From Candidatus Woesearchaeota archaeon (lineage in GTDB: Archaea; Nanobdellota; Nanobdellia; Woesearchaeales; UBA525): a stretch of 64,000 bases of DNA. The DNA lies in the NCBI GenBank assembly GCA_028818155.1, contig JAPPOH010000003.1:25389-89388 (forward strand), given 5' to 3'. This document shows, piece by piece, positions 33,786-41,885 of the stretch (positions are counted from its first letter, which is position 1; each line of letters opens with the position of its first letter). Made by a program: the position numbers and the translations under genes. Under the pieces are notes generated by a model. That model did no database searches, was not told the origin of the DNA, and worked only from the letters and a program-made list of their open reading frames with translations.

Positions 33786-34714
33786 CGTTCCAGCACGTAA
33801 AAATGCCTCGTCATATGCTTGTGGATATAGCTCGAGAAATGGGCGCATACCTTCCAGCCATGAAAGTTCTTCATCTCGCAAGGCAAGCCGAGCACCATGC
33901 GATCACACGAGGTCTTCGCCCGTAACAAGAATGCCTCCAGCAAGCTCTTCATGTTCACCGGTTTTGTGCCCTTTCCGTACGGTAAATCAGTCACGATAGC
34001 TGCCTTCGGCAGCCACACGGTCGCGTCAGCAAGCCGTAACTCTGGGCGTAAATAGTACGCACTACAATTCTTCTTCGCTCGCGCGATCATCTTCGGTTCG
34101 ATGTCCGCGCCAGAAATCTTTTTTCCTGCCAATCCTGCTTCTAACACTAGGCCGCCAGCGCCACAGAATGGGTCGTGTATCCTATCCACACAGACTAAGT
34201 GGACGAATGCTCTCGCCAGTGCAGGGTGCATCCCCGTCGGGTGCGGCGCAGGCAGTAAATGTGCCCTTCTGATTTCGAAATCGCCTTTGTATTCCTGTGC
34301 ACGGAGGCCGATATAGGCTTTTTTCTTTGTTAACACTATCTCCACGATCGTTTCAGGGTTGAGCAAATCAACCGTTGCCTGCTGCTTCTGCCAGACGATA
34401 CTCGCAAGCTCTCGCTCATGCACAGCAAGCTCGACTTTCTTTGTTAAGACGACGCGAAAGCTTCCTTGCACGGGGATCTCGAGCGTTTTGAGGCGTTCCT
34501 GGAGCTTCCCAGGGGCACAGACAGCAAGTACGTGGATGATTTTCCTCGTGAGTGCGAGTTCCTGTGGGATTTTTCGCTTTCCTTTGAAGAAGAGTGTACC
34601 ATCCTCTGCTTGTTCTTTGTGGTTCCACCACCCCCAGCCATGGATAAGCGCTTTTGCTTCAGCGACAGCTAACTCCAGTTCGTGCTGCTTGAGAATGCAT
34701 AATACTCCCCTCAT
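33782..34714 (-). CDS. trmG10: THUMP-domain tRNA (guanine-N2) methyltransferase (TrmG10-like)
   Basis: 310 residues. The N-terminal half (to about 150) is a THUMP-type RNA-binding region; HDPFCGAGGLVLEAGLAGKK is the SAM-binding motif I, ISGADIEPKMIARAKKN motif II, and TDLPYGKGT the catalytic D-L-P-Y variant of N-P-P-Y/D-P-P-Y. The architecture fits archaeal Trm-G10, which makes m2G/m22G at tRNA position 10. It follows a small gene by 6 bp and converges with the MNT gene (4-bp overlap). Confidence 0.88.
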   Translation of the reverse strand: MRGVLCILKQHELELAVAEAKALIHGWGWWNHKEQAEDGTLFFKGKRKIPQELALTRKIIHVLAVCAPGKLQERLKTLEIPVQGSFRVVLTKKVELAVHERELASIVWQKQQATVDLLNPETIVEIVLTKKKAYIGLRAQEYKGDFEIRRAHLLPAPHPTGMHPALARAFVHLVCVDRIHDPFCGAGGLVLEAGLAGKKISGADIEPKMIARAKKNCSAYYLRPELRLADATVWLPKAAIVTDLPYGKGTKPVNMKSLLEAFLLRAKTSCDRMVLGLPCEMKNFHGWKVCAHFSSYIHKHMTRHFYVLER

Positions 34715-34720
34715 GTGGTT

Positions 34721-35095
34721 TCAGAAGGATTCTGGCTTTTTATTTGTTGCGACATACATTCCGCGTGGGCAGAGTTCTTGTGTTCCTGGATCAATGTATG
34801 CAGTAGAGAATGCAGAAATCCCATCAACCGGTCTTTGAAACACGAAATGATCCCCATCGTTTAGATTACACAACCATGGATCGAGATACAAACCAACTGT
34901 GTTCCCTCTTAAAATCCACGGTCGAGCTGAAGGTACTGTAGCTTCTTCATTGAGAGCAAGCCAGAGGTCGTTCTCATGCTCGCAAAAGTGGATTCTCGAT
35001 CCTTGTGGGAAGATCTCTGCAATGAGATCCTTGAATGCAGTATGATTGTCAAGAGCGCTACATTCGAGCGTTAGTCTGAATCGTTCGCTGTCCAC
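34721..35095 (-). CDS. Hypothetical protein, 124 aa, upstream of trmG10
   Basis: Not recognised. GTG 35095 start. RFRLTLECSALDNHTAFKDLI is a plausible alpha/beta opening, then acidic and aromatic segments (FCEHENDLWLALNEEA; VGLYLDPWLCNLNDGDHFVF). Soluble. It lies 6 bp before trmG10 in the same orientation, so the two are probably co-transcribed; a role in tRNA modification is conceivable but unsupported. Confidence 0.62.
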   Translation of the reverse strand: MDSERFRLTLECSALDNHTAFKDLIAEIFPQGSRIHFCEHENDLWLALNEEATVPSARPWILRGNTVGLYLDPWLCNLNDGDHFVFQRPVDGISAFSTAYIDPGTQELCPRGMYVATNKKPESF

Positions 35096-35202
35096 GCCTC
35101 GCGTACCTGCATTCTCTCTTCAAAAACCTTTTGTTCGAAAACACCAACCTTTATAAACAACGTGGATGCCCCTCTGAGAGGCCTTCCTCCTGGAGCAACA
35201 CC

Positions 35203-36696
35203 ATGTTTACGGGGAAAAGCATTATCGATGTTCACTCGCTCACAAGAGATGAGATTGAGTACATTCTTACGAAAGCTGCAGAGATAAAACAGGCACTGCA
35301 AGAAAAAAAGCCCAACGTCTACAATCTTGCGAGGAACAAAGAGCTATTAGCAGCGCTCCTCTTCTACGAAAACAGCACAAGAACGAAGAACAGCTTCGAA
35401 ATCGCGGCAAAACGTCTTGGGTTAGAGACTGTCGGCTTCGCAGGCACAGAAGGCACATCCGTCAAGAAGGGAGAATCACTCAAACACACACTCGATATGT
35501 TCCACGCGTACGGCTGTGATGTGGTCATCATGCGACACCACCTCGATGGCGCTGCGAAATACGCGGCAGACTACCTTGACATTCCCGTCTTTAACGCTGG
35601 TGATGGACAGCATGAGCATCCAACGCAAACGCTTCTCGATCTTTTTACTATCAAAGAACACCTCGGAAAGCTCACAGGTATTGACATCGGCATGGGAGGC
35701 GACTTGAAATATGGACGCACTGTGCATTCTCTCGCGATTGCCCTCGCAAAATTCAGGAACGTACGCTTACATTTGTATTCGCATAAGCTGCTCGCGATGC
35801 CAAAGAGCATCCTTACCTACTTGAAGGAGCATAAAGTGAAGGTGACCGTACACTCTTCGTTCGAAAAGATGCTCAAGAATGTGGACGTCTTCTACCAGAC
35901 GAGAATCCAGAAAGAGCGGATGCCTGATCCGGAAGAGTTCGAGAAGGCGAAAGATGCATGTCGGTTCACACTCAAGCACATGGAGCTCACGAAAAAGAAG
36001 TTCGGCATCATGCACCCGCTCCCAATCAACAAAGAGTACCCATCTATCGAGCCAGATGTTGATTATCATGAAAAAGCACTGTACAAGACACAAGCAGGGA
36101 ATGGTGTCCCTACACGATTAGCGGAGATTGCACTCTCCCTCGGCCTTCTAGGGAAGGATTTCAAAGGGAAAACGCACACTGAAACAGCGCCGAAGCAAAC
36201 ATTTATGCGTGAACTCAAAGTCAAGAAGCAAGAGAAGAAAACAGATCAGAGCCTAAAGCCGATCAGAGACGAAGGAACTGTTATTGATCATCTCCAAGCA
36301 GGCACAGCACAGAAGCTCATGTACTTGCTGAAAGTGGAGGAGCGCGGTGATATCTATCGTGGTGGTACGGTCAGAAGGCTCAGCAACAGAAGACGATTGA
36401 AAGCGATGCTGATGATTGAATCTCGCACTCTAACAGATGATGAAATGAAAGTTGTTGCCGCGATCAGCCCGAAATGCAGGGTGAACACGATTCAGAAAGG
36501 CGATGTTGTCAAGAAAGTTGAACTTCGGATGCCTGAAGTGATTGAAAACGTGAAATACCTGAAGTGCAAGAATAGCAATTGTATTACGAGAGTTGAGTTC
36601 CAAGAGCATATCACACCGAAATTCATCCGCGCAGGAAAGAAAATTCTCCGTTGTCATTACTGTGATCACTTACAGGAAGGGAAGGATTTGTTGTGA
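35203..36696 (+). CDS. pyrBI: PyrB-PyrI fusion: aspartate carbamoyltransferase
   Basis: 497 residues from ATG 35203 (MFTGKSIIDVHSLT), preceded by CCTGGAG and a TTATAAAC box at 35151-35158. Residues 1-320 are the catalytic subunit: FYENSTRTKNSFEIAAKRLG (carbamoyl-phosphate loop), GDGQHEHPTQTLLDLFTI, YQTRIQKERM, MHPLPIN. A Lys-rich linker (about 330-375) leads to the regulatory chain (about 380-497): AGTAQKLMYLL nucleotide domain and a Zn domain with CKNSNC and CHYC. In most archaea pyrB and pyrI are separate genes; fusions are known from Thermotoga. It performs step 2 of pyrimidine synthesis with built-in allosteric control. Confidence 0.95.
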   Translation: MFTGKSIIDVHSLTRDEIEYILTKAAEIKQALQEKKPNVYNLARNKELLAALLFYENSTRTKNSFEIAAKRLGLETVGFAGTEGTSVKKGESLKHTLDMFHAYGCDVVIMRHHLDGAAKYAADYLDIPVFNAGDGQHEHPTQTLLDLFTIKEHLGKLTGIDIGMGGDLKYGRTVHSLAIALAKFRNVRLHLYSHKLLAMPKSILTYLKEHKVKVTVHSSFEKMLKNVDVFYQTRIQKERMPDPEEFEKAKDACRFTLKHMELTKKKFGIMHPLPINKEYPSIEPDVDYHEKALYKTQAGNGVPTRLAEIALSLGLLGKDFKGKTHTETAPKQTFMRELKVKKQEKKTDQSLKPIRDEGTVIDHLQAGTAQKLMYLLKVEERGDIYRGGTVRRLSNRRRLKAMLMIESRTLTDDEMKVVAAISPKCRVNTIQKGDVVKKVELRMPEVIENVKYLKCKNSNCITRVEFQEHITPKFIRAGKKILRCHYCDHLQEGKDLL

Positions 36697-36727
36697 TGAT
36701 AAAACTTTGCAAGGAAGAGAATTTTCC

Positions 36728-37480
36728 CTAGTGCAATTTCGGATTCCTAATCTTCAATTTCTTTACAATGCTATCTGTCGTTGTATTCTCTTCGCGCATC
36801 ATATCTATCATATCTTCTGTTGGTAAGGGTGGAATGATTACTGCGAAGAGTGTCATGAGCCAGCGAAGCAGGCATGGAACGTGAACGACATGCACACCCG
36901 GATGAATTCTCTTCGCTAAGGATGCATACGTGAAGATTTCTGGGCCGCCAACCTCGACAGTTCTGTTACGGATTCTTCTGTTAGCAGCTGCAACAGCAAC
37001 GTTTGCAACAGTTTCAACTGCAACCGGCTGCACTGTTCCGTTCGCAAGGAGTGGGTAGAATCCCGTCTGGCAAATCTTCCGAAACATGTTAATTGATTTG
37101 TCCTTCTTGCCGAAGATCATTGATGGACGGATGATTGCGTACGGTACGCCTGAAGACTCTATCATGAGCTCCGCTTTTCTCTTTGACGTCTGGTATGGTG
37201 TCCCGTCCAGCTTCGCACCCAACGCACTGATGTGCACGAATTGTTGAATCCGTAATTTCTTTCCTAGCTTCAGGAGCCATTCAGTGAAATCAACGTGCGT
37301 TTCCTGGAATGTATACACATTCTCTTTAAGAATGCCAACACAATTAATGATCACATCCGCTCTCGTGGGGACCGCTTTGTGTTTCCTGTTATGTATGATA
37401 ACTTTGTGCCCTTCTTTCTCAAGAAGTTTGACGACTTCACTTCCAAGAAAGCCAGTCCCGCCAGCGACTAGGATGTTCAT
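36728..37480 (-). CDS. NDUFA9-like atypical short-chain dehydrogenase
   Basis: 250 residues. MNILVAGGTGFLGSEVVKLL nucleotide motif, IINCVGIL, FVHISALGA, and YQTSKRKAE (YxxxK) followed by YAIIRPSMIFG place it in the NDUFA9/NmrA-like atypical SDRs. The C-terminal HVVHVPCLLRWLMTLFAVIIPPLP stretch is hydrophobic and may touch the membrane. Substrate unknown; relatives act in quinone-linked electron transport or as sugar/lipid reductases. Sits tail-to-tail with pyrBI. Confidence 0.8.
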   Translation of the reverse strand: MNILVAGGTGFLGSEVVKLLEKEGHKVIIHNRKHKAVPTRADVIINCVGILKENVYTFQETHVDFTEWLLKLGKKLRIQQFVHISALGAKLDGTPYQTSKRKAELMIESSGVPYAIIRPSMIFGKKDKSINMFRKICQTGFYPLLANGTVQPVAVETVANVAVAAANRRIRNRTVEVGGPEIFTYASLAKRIHPGVHVVHVPCLLRWLMTLFAVIIPPLPTEDMIDMMREENTTTDSIVKKLKIRNPKLH

Positions 37481-37511
37481 CCTCTCAAGAGTACCCTGGA
37501 GGTTAAAAACG

Positions 37512-37979
37512 TTACTCTAGTTCGGCAGCACCAAACAACACACCAAACTCCTTACACCAGATCAGCACGTGTTTGTACTCTTCTATGTTCACGAAACTTG
37601 GCATGATATACGTTTGATCGCCTGTGAATGAGCGAAGCTTGCCAAGATTCACAGCGTTCGTTGCGTATTCGTCTGTCGATAGATAAACAAACAGATCAGG
37701 TCCTCTATCAACGTGGAAATCTTCTAGTGCAAGATGAAGGATACCACTTTCTTTGTACACAGTCGCGAGTCCTGCAGTCTCATGTTCTTTATCTTTGAAT
37801 GTTCCCTGCCGAAGTGGTTCATTTCCGAGCACGTCTGGTTCTGCGGATTTTGCAGGCACGTATCTCTCATCACGAACGAGCTGCTGCGCACTGCTATCAA
37901 CCCCCGTGCGCACATCAGTGTCCACACGGCCGCCGCAGCTGATGAGCAGCAATGTTACGAGCAACAGTATCCAACGCAT
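37512..37979 (-). CDS. DM13-domain lipoprotein
   Basis: 155 residues from ATG 37979. MRWILLLVTLLLISCGG is a lipoprotein signal with a lipobox Cys. The mature part from QGTFKDKEHETAGLATVY, LEDFHVDRGPDLFVYLS, through QTYIMPSFVNIEEYKHVLIW and CKEFGVLFGAAEL is a full DM13 domain including the conserved Cys. DM13 domains are proposed redox or heme-linked modules in surface proteins. Upstream in-frame codons to 38027 are not needed for the signal peptide. Confidence 0.87.
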   Translation of the reverse strand: MRWILLLVTLLLISCGGRVDTDVRTGVDSSAQQLVRDERYVPAKSAEPDVLGNEPLRQGTFKDKEHETAGLATVYKESGILHLALEDFHVDRGPDLFVYLSTDEYATNAVNLGKLRSFTGDQTYIMPSFVNIEEYKHVLIWCKEFGVLFGAAELE

Positions 37980-38045
37980 ACGTTCGAAAAGTGCTATCAT
38001 CATCTTAAACGTAACGTTTTTGAACAACGTCCTTGTACATACTTC

Positions 38046-38444
38046 ATGGACTTCCTCACCATTGCACTCCTTATCTTCGTAGCCGCAATTTTCTTCTTCC
38101 TCGGCAAACTCATAGCAACACTCAGCTTCAAGGAGCGAGAACGAGCAATACGAGCAGATACGGCAAAGAGAAGCCGCGCTGTCGTCGGCGGCCAGGTATC
38201 TGAGCAGCTCGCGCCATTCCTGCCTGATTTCCCTTTTAAACCGTCAGAAGTGAAGTTTGTGGGAAAACCTGTTGATTTTATCGTCTTTGAAGGGCTGGAT
38301 GAGAAAGCAATCACGAACGTTGTCTTTTTAGAGGTGAAATCGGGAAAATCTCGCTTGTCAAGTGTGGAAAAAACACTTAAAGAGACGATTGAGCACAAAA
38401 ACGTCGCATTTGCAGAATACCGGGTGCCTGATGGGAAAACGTAG
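38046..38444 (+). CDS. Membrane-anchored Holliday-junction-resolvase-like protein
   Basis: 132 residues from ATG 38046. One N-terminal membrane helix (FLTIALLIFVAAIFFFLGKLI), a basic coiled segment, then LPDFPFKPSEVKFVGKPVDFIVF and FLEVKSGKSRLSSVEKTL. The G-K-P-x-D-F-x-V-F and E-V-K-S/T-G motifs are those of the archaeal endonuclease-like family related to Holliday junction resolvases (restriction-endonuclease fold). The D and E-x-K catalytic residues look intact. The membrane anchor is typical of this family but its role is unknown. Overlaps the next gene by 14 bp. Confidence 0.8.
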   Translation: MDFLTIALLIFVAAIFFFLGKLIATLSFKERERAIRADTAKRSRAVVGGQVSEQLAPFLPDFPFKPSEVKFVGKPVDFIVFEGLDEKAITNVVFLEVKSGKSRLSSVEKTLKETIEHKNVAFAEYRVPDGKT

Positions 38445-38733
38445 TGTCTTATGGTATGTGTTTGTTGGTTCTCGTGGTGGAGAGACACGCATGTGCATCA
38501 TTGATTCTCTTATGAGAAAGCCAAAAAATCCTCGAGAACTCTCCGTGGAGTTTGAACTTGATTACTCAACGATCCGGCACAGTCTCCGTGTCTTAGAGAA
38601 AAACAGGATCATTTATTCAGATGGCAAGAAGTACGGCGCAAAATACATGATCACGCCAGAATTTGACAATGCAGAGTATGAAGAATTACAGAAGTGTCAG
38701 ACGTGCACGAGACATAAGGGAAAAGATACTTAA
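38431..38733 (+). CDS. Small winged-helix transcription factor
   Basis: 100 residues from ATG 38431. LWYVFVGSRGGETRMCIIDS, then KPKNPRELSVEFELDYSTIRHSL (two pieces) is an ArsR-like winged helix, with a wing at IIYSDGKKYGAKYMITPEF. The C-terminal CQTCTRHKGK has a CxxC that could bind metal or sense redox. It is a lone-domain regulator of unknown target, likely in one operon with its neighbours on both sides. Confidence 0.8.
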   Translation: MGKRSVLWYVFVGSRGGETRMCIIDSLMRKPKNPRELSVEFELDYSTIRHSLRVLEKNRIIYSDGKKYGAKYMITPEFDNAEYEELQKCQTCTRHKGKDT

Positions 38734-38749
38734 AGAAGATGGGAGGACT

Positions 38750-39040
38750 ATGACTATGTTACTGGAACACAAGATCATCACAGCATTCACGCTGATCAAT
38801 ATTGGATTACTTATTGGTATTATCACGCTGAACATCAAATCATACATCCGTGTGCGTGCATCGTACACGATGTTCATTCTTGTGTTCGCAGGTATTTTCT
38901 TGATTCAGAACTTGATTAATGGGTATTTCTTCCTCACGAATATGGAACTGTGCGTGAGCAAGATCGGCTGGCACATGATTATCCTTGCAGGACTGCAGAG
39001 CGTTGCATTCGCAAGTCTCATGTGGATGGAACTGCAGTAG
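38750..39040 (+). CDS. Small three-helix membrane protein
   Basis: 96 residues from ATG 38750, preceded by GGGAGG 4 nt upstream, a strong ribosome binding site that decides against longer starts. Three hydrophobic helices (AFTLINIGLLIGIITLNI; YTMFILVFAGIFLIQNLING; GWHMIILAGLQSVAFASLMW). No recognised family. Located 16 bp after the winged-helix gene, which may regulate it. Confidence 0.72.
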   Translation: MTMLLEHKIITAFTLINIGLLIGIITLNIKSYIRVRASYTMFILVFAGIFLIQNLINGYFFLTNMELCVSKIGWHMIILAGLQSVAFASLMWMELQ

Positions 39041-39047
39041 CGAAATA

Positions 39048-39272
39048 TCAGTACTTTGCAGGCTCGTTGTGGCCATACGGAAAGTCAGCAACGAGAACAG
39101 TTTCAGGGAATCTTCCCCGAGCAACTGCACCTGCTGTTGGCACGCTAGAAGGAGCTCGTTCATAATCCCCATGAAGAACTACTACTCTTGGCGGTGTTGC
39201 GTTTTCTGGAGGAAGTGCTCTCCTCCCTGAAGCAGTTCTTGCTTCTGGTATTTCGCGTTTCAATTCTCTCAT
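39048..39272 (-). CDS. Hypothetical small protein, 74 aa
   Basis: Not recognised; basic, Ala/Pro-rich (EIPEARTASGRRALPPENAT) with RVVVLHGDYERAPSS. A minus-strand CTTTATAAATAAAG box lies 26-32 bp before the ATG, which is the best support for a real gene. No membrane segment or signal peptide. Confidence 0.45.
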   Translation of the reverse strand: MRELKREIPEARTASGRRALPPENATPPRVVVLHGDYERAPSSVPTAGAVARGRFPETVLVADFPYGHNEPAKY

Positions 39273-39320
39273 ATTTTCACCAAGAGCTCTTCTTTATTTA
39301 TAAAGATAAAGGAAAAAAAG

Positions 39321-41885
39321 TTAGCTGCGCTTCGTGCACATCGGACAGAGTGACCTTCGTGCTTTCTTCACTGCGTTGCGACTCTTGAACGTCACACGAT
39401 CAGATCGCTTGACTTTCTTGAGTGCCATACACCCACGCTTGTGTGCTCGTTTGCCGTTCTTGCTTGCGTAGAAGCGGACTTTTGCCCGTGTTACTGCTTT
39501 CTTCGCAGGCTTCTTTCGCGTAGCGCGCTTCTTTGGTACGACGACAATAACGTTCTCCTCTCGTGTCATCCTTTTCTCTCGTGCTGTAAGCAAGAGTAAA
39601 AAGAGAATGAGTAAGATAAGAACGAGCTCGATGATGAGCAAGTGCTTACACCAAACACAGATCCACTCTCCGCAGGAAAGATCCTTCTTCGGGATTACGC
39701 GGAGGATGAACGCTGGGCTCGTAGCAGTGCCACTCTTCAAATCATTTGCAGTGACAACAAGCTCGTTCTCGCCGACGAAATTATGGTCTGGCGTGAGTGT
39801 CATTCGATTATCATCGATAGTGACACGAACATCACGAGGCTGTGTTGCGCTGTACGCAAGGTCATCGTAGTCTGGATCATCGAAGTACTCATCAAGGTTC
39901 AGCTCGAGTGGCATGTTCTGATACCATTCAAGGACTGTTGCCTGACTCTGAGCACTTCTCTCGTACTGTGCTTCTGCTGCTGGCAGCTGCAAGAATGGCA
40001 GAGCGAGTAACAGGAGTACAATCAACACGAGGATGACTGTCTTCGCAAGGTTGATCGTTGCACGTGCCATTGGGCGTAGCTTGAAGAGGCCAAGCCATGC
40101 GCATACAAGGATGAGCAACATGATCAGTACAACGAGCAAGAGTAAGAGGACGATCTTACCGCAGCCGCAGATACCTGCTAAGGACAAACTGAAGAGCCAT
40201 TGCATGAATCGCTCGAACCATGAGATGTTATTCAAGTCAACACCCACAGCTTCATCGTAGATGACGCCAAGGCCCTGCAGTGTGAAGGTTGGGAAGACCA
40301 AGTATCGGCCTTTCTCCTGTTCTTCAAGGTCAGCAGTTGGCTGTAAGTGGATGGACTTTTCATCGCCTGGTTGGAGTTCAATCTCCTCTTCAACAACAGA
40401 GAAGAGTGTACTCTCACTTGTGATTGTGTAGTTACCCCCTTCAATACCTGTGTGTCTGACAACGACAGGGATGAGGTTTGCGTCCTCACGAACGTTTACT
40501 TCATCTTCGTCGACTTGTACCATATGGCAGGTTCGCTGCGTCTGACTCTCGATTGTGATGATGTCAGATGCGACGATGTGTTCCTGTCCAACTGGGTAGA
40601 CAAGGACTTCCGCCTGATACGTTTCGTCAGAGCATGGCAAGTTTGCTGTGACAGGCAAGTTGAGGTTCTGTTGTGGAGCTAGCGTTACTGTTCGCTCTTC
40701 TAAGAGGAAGAAGCTTGGTGCGTTGAGCTCAACTTGGAGCTTCTGCTCCCGCTCCCCATTATTCTGTAGGTTGACGAAGTATTGCTTCTTGCCACAACAC
40801 GTGACACTCTCTTCGACAGATGTGAATTCGTCAACACGCCATTCTGCTGCTGGTTCGTAGCAGTGCTGGACATTGAGTTGCATCTCACGTGTCTTACTGA
40901 GGTCGCCGTGTGCATCCTTTGCTGTAACTTCTACTGTATACTCTCCTGGGCGGCTTGGATCGACTGTTAAGAGGACCTCTCGCTCGCTCTGTGGTGCGAG
41001 TTCTACAGTTGTGGAGTGTTCGCCTTCAAAGCTCACGAATGCTGGTGCATTCATTGTTAGTGTCACGTCATCTGGGACGTGTGCGGCGTTCTCTACTGTG
41101 ATTGGGACTTGTGTTGTTGTTTCAGCGCATGCAGACATGCTTGTGCTGATATCGATACCGAAGCTGTATTCGTTTGCAACGGTCACTGTTCGCTCGACAG
41201 ATGGGCCGAGGCCTACTTTGCTGCTCATGACAGTGAATGGAATAACGAATTCACCGTGCTGCGTACAATCGAGTGTGAACTGGACGCTCTGTGTTTCTGA
41301 CTGGCCTGGTCTGAGTTGCAGTTCGTTAAGTTGTGTGATCGCAACATCATTGTACTCGCCAAAGTCAAGAGCGAATGTATCTTCAAAGGTACCAACGTTT
41401 GTCACAGTAACGTCGAAGACTGCTGGTTGGCAGAGGCCAACGTTTACTTCTTCTGGTGCAACTGCGAGCTGCATCGTTTCACATGGTGCAACGTTAATGC
41501 TCCGTGAGATTCTCTCAACACGACCAAAGCTATTGACTGCTTCAGCCATGTACTCGAATGTGCCTTCGAGATTGCAACTATCTTCAATATAGACTAAGAC
41601 TTCTCGGAAGTGTCCTGGTGGAAGCTCAAAGGAGCTTTCTGCAAGTTTGATCTGTCGTGGGTAGCTCGTATGTAGGGTCAGGTCGAAGCTTGCATGGAAA
41701 TTCCCCGTGTTCTCAACGATGAGTGTGTCTGTTCGTGCTTCGCATGAGCACATTTTGATCTGTTCATTCGTTGGCGTACTAAGTACGAAATCGTTCGTGT
41801 ACTTGTTCACAACAAGCTCAGCGCTCGCGCTGAACATGAGTGCAAAGCACAGGAACATAACTGTGAGTAGTTTTCCGAGCTTCAT
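39321..41885 (-). CDS. Large cell-surface protein with Ig-like repeats and zinc tail
   Basis: 854 residues. Signal peptide MKLGKLLTVMFLCFALMFSA; about five tandem Ig/CARDB-like domains (residues 30-560) sharing the pattern VENTGNFHASFDLTL ... LPPGHFREVLVYIEDSC with paired Cys; two membrane helices (about 595-665: GKIVLLLLLVVLIMLLILVC and VILVLIVLLLLALPFLQL); a cadherin-like domain with NMPLELNLDEYFDDPDYDDL; a final helix LLIIELVLILLILFLLLL; then a basic cytoplasmic tail. The tail ends in ASKNGKRAHKRGCMALKKVK and SLCPMC, an Ada-type zinc-binding motif (H-x3-C ... C-x2-C) known from bacterial nucleases. It is translationally coupled to the gene before it (ATGA). Confidence 0.8.
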   Translation of the reverse strand: MKLGKLLTVMFLCFALMFSASAELVVNKYTNDFVLSTPTNEQIKMCSCEARTDTLIVENTGNFHASFDLTLHTSYPRQIKLAESSFELPPGHFREVLVYIEDSCNLEGTFEYMAEAVNSFGRVERISRSINVAPCETMQLAVAPEEVNVGLCQPAVFDVTVTNVGTFEDTFALDFGEYNDVAITQLNELQLRPGQSETQSVQFTLDCTQHGEFVIPFTVMSSKVGLGPSVERTVTVANEYSFGIDISTSMSACAETTTQVPITVENAAHVPDDVTLTMNAPAFVSFEGEHSTTVELAPQSEREVLLTVDPSRPGEYTVEVTAKDAHGDLSKTREMQLNVQHCYEPAAEWRVDEFTSVEESVTCCGKKQYFVNLQNNGEREQKLQVELNAPSFFLLEERTVTLAPQQNLNLPVTANLPCSDETYQAEVLVYPVGQEHIVASDIITIESQTQRTCHMVQVDEDEVNVREDANLIPVVVRHTGIEGGNYTITSESTLFSVVEEEIELQPGDEKSIHLQPTADLEEQEKGRYLVFPTFTLQGLGVIYDEAVGVDLNNISWFERFMQWLFSLSLAGICGCGKIVLLLLLVVLIMLLILVCAWLGLFKLRPMARATINLAKTVILVLIVLLLLALPFLQLPAAEAQYERSAQSQATVLEWYQNMPLELNLDEYFDDPDYDDLAYSATQPRDVRVTIDDNRMTLTPDHNFVGENELVVTANDLKSGTATSPAFILRVIPKKDLSCGEWICVWCKHLLIIELVLILLILFLLLLTAREKRMTREENVIVVVPKKRATRKKPAKKAVTRAKVRFYASKNGKRAHKRGCMALKKVKRSDRVTFKSRNAVKKARRSLCPMCTKRS

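Noticed and set aside
33597..33881. 94-codon minus-strand frame over the MNT and TrmG10 gene ends.
   Set aside because: It lies in the wrong frame relative to both recognised genes and has no promoter.
37734..38045. Long upstream extension of the resolvase-like reading frame (about 104 codons).
   Set aside because: It is antisense to the DM13 lipoprotein gene, Cys/His-rich and unlike protein; the membrane-anchored start at 38046 fits the family.
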